Source: CAZLIC01 sp964559535 (lineage in GTDB: Bacteria; Pseudomonadota; Alphaproteobacteria; Rhodobacterales; Rhodobacteraceae). From it: DNA of 64,000 nt. Location of the stretch: positions 1 through 64,000 of the forward strand of contig CAZLIC010000003.1 in assembly GCA_964559535.1 (NCBI GenBank). Direction: 5' to 3'. A program made the position numbers and the translations under genes. Shown here piece after piece: positions 59,133 to 64,000 of this stretch (positions within the stretch are counted from its first letter, which is position 1; the number at the start of each line of letters is the position of its first letter). The notes beneath the pieces were generated by a model. That model was not told where the DNA came from, ran no database searches, and was given only the letters and a program-made list of their open reading frames with translations.

Positions 59133-61280
59133 ATGGCCGAACGGTCCTTCACGGCAGAAGTCGAGCATCTGCGCCTTGGCGCGGGGCAGACCTTCACCGG
59201 AGAGGGCATCCTGGCCATTACAAAGGCGCTGCTGGAAAACGGCGTGGGCTATGTGGGGGGCTATCAGGGGGCGCCGATCAGCCACTTGATGGACGTTCTG
59301 TCCGACGCGCAGGACCTGCTGGCCGAACTGGGCGTGCGCTACGAGGCCAACGCGAACGAGGCGGCGGCGGCGGCCATGCTGGCGGCCAGCGTGCACTATC
59401 CCATCCGCGGGGCGGTGACGTTCAAGGGCCCGGTCGGCGTGAACGTGGCGTCCGATGCGCTGGCCAATCTGGCCTCGTCGGGGGTGACGGGCGGCGCGCT
59501 GGTGATCGTGGGCGAGGATTACGGCGAGGGTTCCAGCATCATGCAGGAACGCAGCCACGCCTTTGCCATGAAATCGCAGTTCTGGCTCTTGGACCCGCGC
59601 CCCAACCTGCCCAGCATCGTGCAGGCCGTGGGCGACGGCTTCGCGCTGTCCGAGGCATCGAACACCCCCGTGATGCTGATGGTACGCATCCGGTCGTGCC
59701 ATGTGACGGGCACCTTCCAGACCCGCGACAACCGCCCGCCGCCTCTGTCGGTCAAGGCCGCACTGTCGGCGCCGCGGTCCGATTTTGCCCGCGTGGTGCT
59801 GCCGCCCATGTCCTATGCGCACGAGCAGGACAAGGTCCGCAACCGCTGGCCCGCCGCCGAGCGGTTCATCACCGAACGCAAGCTGAACGAGGTGTTCGGG
59901 CCTGCCACCGCGCCGGTGGGTCTGGTGCTGCAAGGCGGCATGTACAACGGCGTGATCCGCGCGCTGCAACGGCTGGGTCTGGCCGACCTCACCGGCCATT
60001 CGCAGGTGCCGCTCTATGTACTGAACGTCACCTACCCGCTGGTGTCGCAGGAATTTCTGAGCTTCGCGGCAGGCAAGGACAGCCTTCTGGTGATCGAGGA
60101 AGGCCAGCCCGAGTTCATCGAGCAGCAGTTGGCGACTTTCCTCTACCGCGCCGGTGCGCAGGTGAAACTGCTCGGCAAGGGGATCCTGCCGATGGCCGGG
60201 GAATACACCGGGCAGGTCATGCTGGACGGCATCACCGCCTTCCTGCGGCAGGCCGCGCCGCAGATGCTGCCCGCCGTGGTTCGCGCGCCCAACACCGACC
60301 GGCCCAAGGTTCCCGACCTGTCCAGGACGGTGCCGATCCGCCCCCCGGGCTTCTGCACCGGCTGCCCGGAACGCCCGATCTTCGCCGCGATGAAACTGGT
60401 GGAAAAGGAACTCGGCAAGCACCAGATCAGCGCCGACATCGGCTGCCACCTGTTCGGCGCGCTGCCGCCGTTCGAAATCGGCGGGGCCACCATGGGCTAC
60501 GGCCTTGGCCCCGCCGCCAACGGCGCCTTCGACGGTGGCGGCGAACGCCGCCCGGTCAGCATCATCGGCGACGGCGGGTTCTGGCACAACGGCCTGTCCT
60601 CCAGCTTCACCAACATGGCCTTCAACAAGTCGGACGGCGTGGCGCTGATCGTCGACAACTACTATTCCGCGGCCACCGGCGGGCAGGACATCATGTCGTC
60701 GCGCGCCGACAATCCGACGAAGGCCACCAAGCACCCCATATCCAAGGCGCTGAAGGGCATCGGCATCGACTGGGTGCGCGAAGTGGACCGCACCTATGAC
60801 GTGGGCCGCATGCGCGACGTGTTGCGCGATGCGCTGACGACCGATGCGCCCGGCCCCAAGGTGATCGTCGCCTCGTCGGAATGCATGCTGAACAAGCAGC
60901 GCCGGGAAAAGCCGTTGCAGCAGAAGGCCATCAAGGACGGCCGCCGGGTCGAGGCCCCGCGCTTTGGCGTCGATGAGGACATCTGCACGGGCGACCACGC
61001 CTGCATCCGGCTGTCAGGCTGCCCGTCGCTGTCGCTGAAGCGGCTGGATGACCCGCTGCGGGATGACCCGGTGGCCAGCATCGACCACACCTGCGTCGGC
61101 TGCGGCAATTGCGGCGAGGTGGCGGATGCCGCCGTGCTGTGCCCGTCGTTCTACCGTGCCGACGTGGTGCACAACCCCTCGGCCCGGGAAACCCGCATGG
61201 CCGCCTTCCGCGCCCGCGTCATCGGTTGGCTGCAAAGGCGCAGGTCGGCGCGGCGGCTGGATTTCGGGGGGGCGGCATGA
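59133..61280 (+). CDS. iorA: Indolepyruvate ferredoxin oxidoreductase alpha-like subunit
   Basis: A 715-residue TPP/Fe-S subunit. Indolepyruvate oxidoreductase converts aryl-2-oxoacids and CoA to aryl-acetyl-CoA plus CO2 with electron transfer to ferredoxin. The N-terminal pyrimidine-binding domain (GYVGGYQGAPISHLMD) precedes the TPP pyrophosphate domain (GFCTGCPERP, IIGDGGFWHNGLSSSFTNMAFNKSD, IVDNYYSAATGGQD). The C-terminal ferredoxin region (about 616-665) has one canonical cluster (CVGCGNC...CP) and one degenerate cluster (CTGDHACIRLSGCP, with C-x5-C spacing). It overlaps iorB by 4 nt. In this aerobic-looking context the substrate may not be indolepyruvate. Confidence 0.9.
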   Translation: MAERSFTAEVEHLRLGAGQTFTGEGILAITKALLENGVGYVGGYQGAPISHLMDVLSDAQDLLAELGVRYEANANEAAAAAMLAASVHYPIRGAVTFKGPVGVNVASDALANLASSGVTGGALVIVGEDYGEGSSIMQERSHAFAMKSQFWLLDPRPNLPSIVQAVGDGFALSEASNTPVMLMVRIRSCHVTGTFQTRDNRPPPLSVKAALSAPRSDFARVVLPPMSYAHEQDKVRNRWPAAERFITERKLNEVFGPATAPVGLVLQGGMYNGVIRALQRLGLADLTGHSQVPLYVLNVTYPLVSQEFLSFAAGKDSLLVIEEGQPEFIEQQLATFLYRAGAQVKLLGKGILPMAGEYTGQVMLDGITAFLRQAAPQMLPAVVRAPNTDRPKVPDLSRTVPIRPPGFCTGCPERPIFAAMKLVEKELGKHQISADIGCHLFGALPPFEIGGATMGYGLGPAANGAFDGGGERRPVSIIGDGGFWHNGLSSSFTNMAFNKSDGVALIVDNYYSAATGGQDIMSSRADNPTKATKHPISKALKGIGIDWVREVDRTYDVGRMRDVLRDALTTDAPGPKVIVASSECMLNKQRREKPLQQKAIKDGRRVEAPRFGVDEDICTGDHACIRLSGCPSLSLKRLDDPLRDDPVASIDHTCVGCGNCGEVADAAVLCPSFYRADVVHNPSARETRMAAFRARVIGWLQRRRSARRLDFGGAA

Positions 61281-62803
61281 CGGTGCTTGAACCCCTGCCC
61301 CGCGACCCCGCGCTGGACGGCATCCTCAAGGTTGCCATCATGGCCGTAGGTGGGCAGGGCGGCGGCGTGCTGACCGGCTGGATCGAAGAGGTGGCGCGGT
61401 CGCAAGGCCATGCCGTGCAGGCCACCAGCGTGGCCGGCGTGTCGCAGCGCACCGGCGCCACCGTCTATTACATCGAGATGGCCCCGGCGGTGCCCGGCGG
61501 CCCGACCCCGGTGTTTTCGCTGATGCCCGCCGCGGGCGACGTCGACGTCATGATTGCCGCCGAAATGATGGAGGCCGGGCGCGCCATCTTGCGCGGCTTC
61601 GTCACGCCGGACCGCACCACGCTCATCGCCTCGACCCACCGCGCGCTGGCGGTCTCGGAAAAGACGGTGCCGGGCGACGGCATCGCCTCGTCCGAAGAGG
61701 TGCTCGCGGCCGCCGAAGTGGCAGCCCGGCGCTTCATCGCTGCCGATTTCGACAGCATCGCCGCCCGCGCCGGGTCGGTCATCTCGGCCTCGCTTCTGGG
61801 TGCGCTGGCCGCGTCGGGCGCCCTGCCCTTTCCGCGCGCGGCCTTTGAAGACGCCATCCGCCGCGGCGGCAAGGGCGCCGAGGCCTCGCTGCGCGCCTTC
61901 GCGGCCGCCTTCGACGGCGCCCCCCCGCCCGCCGCCGCCAAGCCCGCCACCCGCACAACCCCCACCGTCACTGGCCCCGCCCGTATGGTGCAGGCATGGA
62001 ACGCCTTGGCCGCCCGCGCCGAAGCCCTGCCCGTCCCCGTGGCCGAACTTGCCCGGCCCGGCCTGCGCAAGGTCGTCGATTTCCAAGACACCGCCTATGG
62101 CGCCGAATACCTTGACCATCTGGCGCGGGTCATGGCGCAGGACACCGCCGCCCAAGGCTGGGCACTGTCGCGCGAAGCGGCGAAGTACATCGCCAATGCC
62201 ATGGCCTACGACGACATCATCCGCGTCGCCGACCGCAAGACCCGCGCCCCCCGGTTCGACCGCATCCGCGGCGAGATGCGCGTGCACGACGGCAACGTGC
62301 TGCACCTGACCGAATTCTTCCACCCCCGTGCCGAGGAAATCGTGGGGCTGTTCCCGGCGCGGCTGGGGGCCCGGGTGCAGAACGACCCAAGATGGATGGC
62401 GCGGCTTGACCGCTGGTTCAACAAGGGCCGCCGCCTGCGCACCGACCGGTTGCCCGCCTTCCTGATGCTGCACGTGCTGGGCGGCCTGCGCGGCTGGCGC
62501 CGCCGCACACTGCGCCACGCCCAGGAACAGGCGCATCTCGCGCGCTGGCTGGACACTGCCCTTGCCGCCCCGTCCTACGACCTCGCGGTCGAGCTTCTGC
62601 GCTGCCGCCGCCTGATCAAGGGCTATTCCGACACCCATGCTCGCGGCCAGTCCAGGTTTGACCGCGTGCTGGCCGCCACCGCCCGCATCGCCCATCGCCC
62701 CGACGCCGCCGACTGGTGCCGCCGCCTGCGCGAAGCCGCCCTGCAAGACGAAGAGGGCCGCGCGCTGGATGGCGCGATCCGCACGGTCGAAAGCTTCACC
62801 TGA
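61277..62803 (+). CDS. iorB: Indolepyruvate oxidoreductase beta-like subunit with C-terminal extension
   Basis: A 508-residue protein. The first ~190 residues are the gamma-type domain of 2-oxoacid oxidoreductases (VAIMAVGGQGGGVLTGWIEEVARSQGHAVQATSVAGVSQRTGATVYYIEM). Archaeal IorB stops there (~200 residues). Here a further ~300 mostly helical residues follow a Pro/Ala-rich linker (about residues 215-235), an extension I know from proteobacterial forms (DUF6537-like), function unknown. Coupled to iorA by ATGA. No terminator is seen after it. Confidence 0.9.
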   Translation: MTVLEPLPRDPALDGILKVAIMAVGGQGGGVLTGWIEEVARSQGHAVQATSVAGVSQRTGATVYYIEMAPAVPGGPTPVFSLMPAAGDVDVMIAAEMMEAGRAILRGFVTPDRTTLIASTHRALAVSEKTVPGDGIASSEEVLAAAEVAARRFIAADFDSIAARAGSVISASLLGALAASGALPFPRAAFEDAIRRGGKGAEASLRAFAAAFDGAPPPAAAKPATRTTPTVTGPARMVQAWNALAARAEALPVPVAELARPGLRKVVDFQDTAYGAEYLDHLARVMAQDTAAQGWALSREAAKYIANAMAYDDIIRVADRKTRAPRFDRIRGEMRVHDGNVLHLTEFFHPRAEEIVGLFPARLGARVQNDPRWMARLDRWFNKGRRLRTDRLPAFLMLHVLGGLRGWRRRTLRHAQEQAHLARWLDTALAAPSYDLAVELLRCRRLIKGYSDTHARGQSRFDRVLAATARIAHRPDAADWCRRLREAALQDEEGRALDGAIRTVESFT

Positions 62804-62860
62804 TCCCCGGCTTCCGATGGCTCCACCAGCACAGCGACGGGCAGAATCCTTTCAAACCAG

Positions 62861-62880
62861 AAATTTCAAGCTTGAAATTT
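62861..62880. promoter_or_regulatory. Perfect 20-bp palindrome upstream of the monooxygenase gene
   Basis: AAATTTCAAG followed immediately by CTTGAAATTT is a perfect 20-bp palindrome of 70% A+T in GC-rich DNA. It lies 58 nt before the ATG of the FAD monooxygenase gene, in the 135-nt gap after iorB. A related half site, TTTCAAA, lies just upstream (62850-62856). Strong candidate operator for a dimeric regulator such as the MarR protein encoded at 58643. Confidence 0.7.
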
Positions 62881-62938
62881 ATGGTCCCCGCTGGCACCCT
62901 CTCCATCAGGCGCATTCCGCGCCGTCGGGGACAACGGG

Positions 62939-64000
62939 ATGAAGATCCTCTGCCTGGGCGGCGGCCCTGCCGGCCTCTACTTCGCCATCTCGATGAAGCT
63001 GCGCGACCCAACGCATGACATCACCGTGCTGGAACGCAACCGCGCCAATGACACCTTCGGCTGGGGCGTGGTGCTGTCGGACGATGCACTGGGGCGGATG
63101 ACGAAGAACGACCCGGTCTCGGCACAGGCGATCCGCGATCACTTCGCCTACTGGGACGACATCGCCGTGGTGCATGCCGGGGTGCGCACCGTGTCGGGCG
63201 GGCATGGCTTTGCCGGTATCGGGCGCAAGCAGATGCTGATCCTGCTGCAGGCCCGCGCACGCGAACTGGGCGTCACCCTGCAGTTCGAAACCGAGTTCCG
63301 CTCGGCCGAAGAGTACCGGCAGGACTACGATCTCGTGGTCGCCTGCGACGGCATCAACTCGGCCGTCCGCCGCGAATATGCCGACACCTTCCAGCCCGAC
63401 ATCGACCTGCGGCTGTGCAAGTTCGTGTGGCTCGGCACGCAAGCCAAGTTCGACGATGCCTTCACTTTCATCTTCGAGCCCACCGAACACGGATGGATCT
63501 GGGCGCATGCCTACCAATTCGACGACAGCACCGCGACCTTCATCGTCGAATGCACGCAGGAAACGTGGGACCGCTGGGGGTTCGACGGAATGTCCAAGGA
63601 GGACACGGTCGAAACCTGCCGCGGCATCTTTGCCGCTCATCTGGGCGGGCAGGCGCTGATTTCCAATGCGGCCCACCTGCGCGGCTCGGCCGTGTGGATG
63701 AACTTTCCGCGCGTGGTCTGCGCTCGGTGGCACCACAAAAACGTGGTGCTCATGGGCGATGCCGCGGCCACCGGGCATTTCTCCATCGGCTCGGGCACGC
63801 GGCTGGCCTTCGACAGCGCCATCGCGCTGGCCGAATACCTGCAGTCCGAGCCCACGCTGCAAGCCGCCTTCGAGCGCTATCAGGACGAACGCCGGGTCGA
63901 GGTGCTGCGCCTGCAGTCGGCGGCGCGCAACAGCCTGGAATGGTTCGAGCAGGTGGAGCGCTATCTGGACCTGCCGCCCGAACAGTTCGCCTATTCGCTG
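62939..64000 (+). CDS. FAD monooxygenase, salicylyl-CoA/2-aminobenzoyl-CoA hydroxylase type (5' part)
   Basis: The first 354 residues of a flavoprotein that runs off the right edge. KILCLGGGPAGLYFAISMK (residues 2-20) is the FAD motif; VVACDGINSAVRREY is the second conserved motif; VVLMGDAAATGHFSIGSGTRLAFDSAIALAEYL (about 268-300) is the GD motif. The sequence is characteristic of bifunctional salicylyl-CoA 5-hydroxylase/2-aminobenzoyl-CoA monooxygenases, which carry a C-terminal flavin reductase domain beyond the window. It points to aerobic attack on an aromatic CoA thioester. Confidence 0.9.
   Translation, partial: MKILCLGGGPAGLYFAISMKLRDPTHDITVLERNRANDTFGWGVVLSDDALGRMTKNDPVSAQAIRDHFAYWDDIAVVHAGVRTVSGGHGFAGIGRKQMLILLQARARELGVTLQFETEFRSAEEYRQDYDLVVACDGINSAVRREYADTFQPDIDLRLCKFVWLGTQAKFDDAFTFIFEPTEHGWIWAHAYQFDDSTATFIVECTQETWDRWGFDGMSKEDTVETCRGIFAAHLGGQALISNAAHLRGSAVWMNFPRVVCARWHHKNVVLMGDAAATGHFSIGSGTRLAFDSAIALAEYLQSEPTLQAAFERYQDERRVEVLRLQSAARNSLEWFEQVERYLDLPPEQFAYSL

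Noticed and set aside
1..64000. tRNA, rRNA, CRISPR arrays, prophage or IS elements
   Set aside because: No cloverleaf-like or rRNA-like segments, no regularly spaced direct repeats, and no transposase, integrase or phage structural motifs were recognised in the proteins.

Overview
The window is GC-rich, densely packed chromosomal DNA with about 90% coding. Many genes are joined by ATGA or TGATG stop/start overlaps. The gene content points to an alphaproteobacterium of the Rhodobacteraceae (Rhodobacter/Paracoccus-like): an aa3-type cytochrome oxidase subunit IV micro-gene, a ROK-type xylose regulator, a fused MrpA/B antiporter, DUF1523 and DUF2332 proteins, and the intergenic GC-hairpin plus GGGATA(T/C)TTG element that I recall as common in this family. 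This placement is an inference from gene content; no rRNA, tRNA, prophage, IS element or CRISPR array was seen.

Layout. 1-3608 (minus): the end of a serine hydrolase, a DUF2332 protein, peptidyl-tRNA hydrolase and an M20 peptidase. 3722-11184 (plus): a tightly coupled operon of poorly characterised genes. It contains a TelA-like coiled-coil protein, an AAA+ ATPase, two large soluble proteins of unknown function and two membrane proteins, with three small cargo ORFs wedged between the core genes. This is the best candidate for an undescribed system. 11194-14255: a DUF1203 protein, an exported phytase-like esterase and a glutathionyl-hydroquinone reductase. 14346-22917: a complete D-xylose module (xylF-xylH-xylG-xylB-xylA-aldo/keto reductase, minus) with a divergent ROK repressor. 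23176-26960: a fused MrpA/B subunit lacking the C-G subunits, coupled to a LysR gene.

27136-37900: mixed metabolism. It includes FMN-type glutamate synthase, an RluA-family pseudouridine synthase, homocysteine methyltransferase, acyl-CoA dehydrogenase plus MBL hydrolase, cytochrome oxidase subunit IV, a lipoprotein, GNAT, a PfkB sugar kinase, an exported hydrolase and an FMN alpha-hydroxyacid oxidase. 37923-41523: a MarR regulator with a palindromic site, a small unknown protein, a methyltransferase, then an H-NOX nitric-oxide sensor paired with a hybrid histidine kinase. 41531-48904: a LacI-controlled CUT1 sugar ABC transporter with a sugar isomerase and a Gfo/Idh/MocA dehydrogenase, and twin operators 21 bp apart. 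49004-54586: a thioesterase and a Dpp-type peptide ABC transporter. 54621-64000: a catabolic cluster with two phytoene-desaturase-like FAD oxidoreductases, a cyclase-family hydrolase, a MarR regulator, an IorA/IorB 2-oxoacid oxidoreductase pair and the start of a salicylyl/2-aminobenzoyl-CoA monooxygenase. It suggests breakdown of an aromatic or indolic compound through CoA thioesters.

Regulatory themes. Each of the three ABC binding-protein genes is followed by a strong stem-loop before the next transport gene. Several AT-rich palindromes stand out sharply from the GC-rich background, notably a perfect 20-bp palindrome at 62861-62880.
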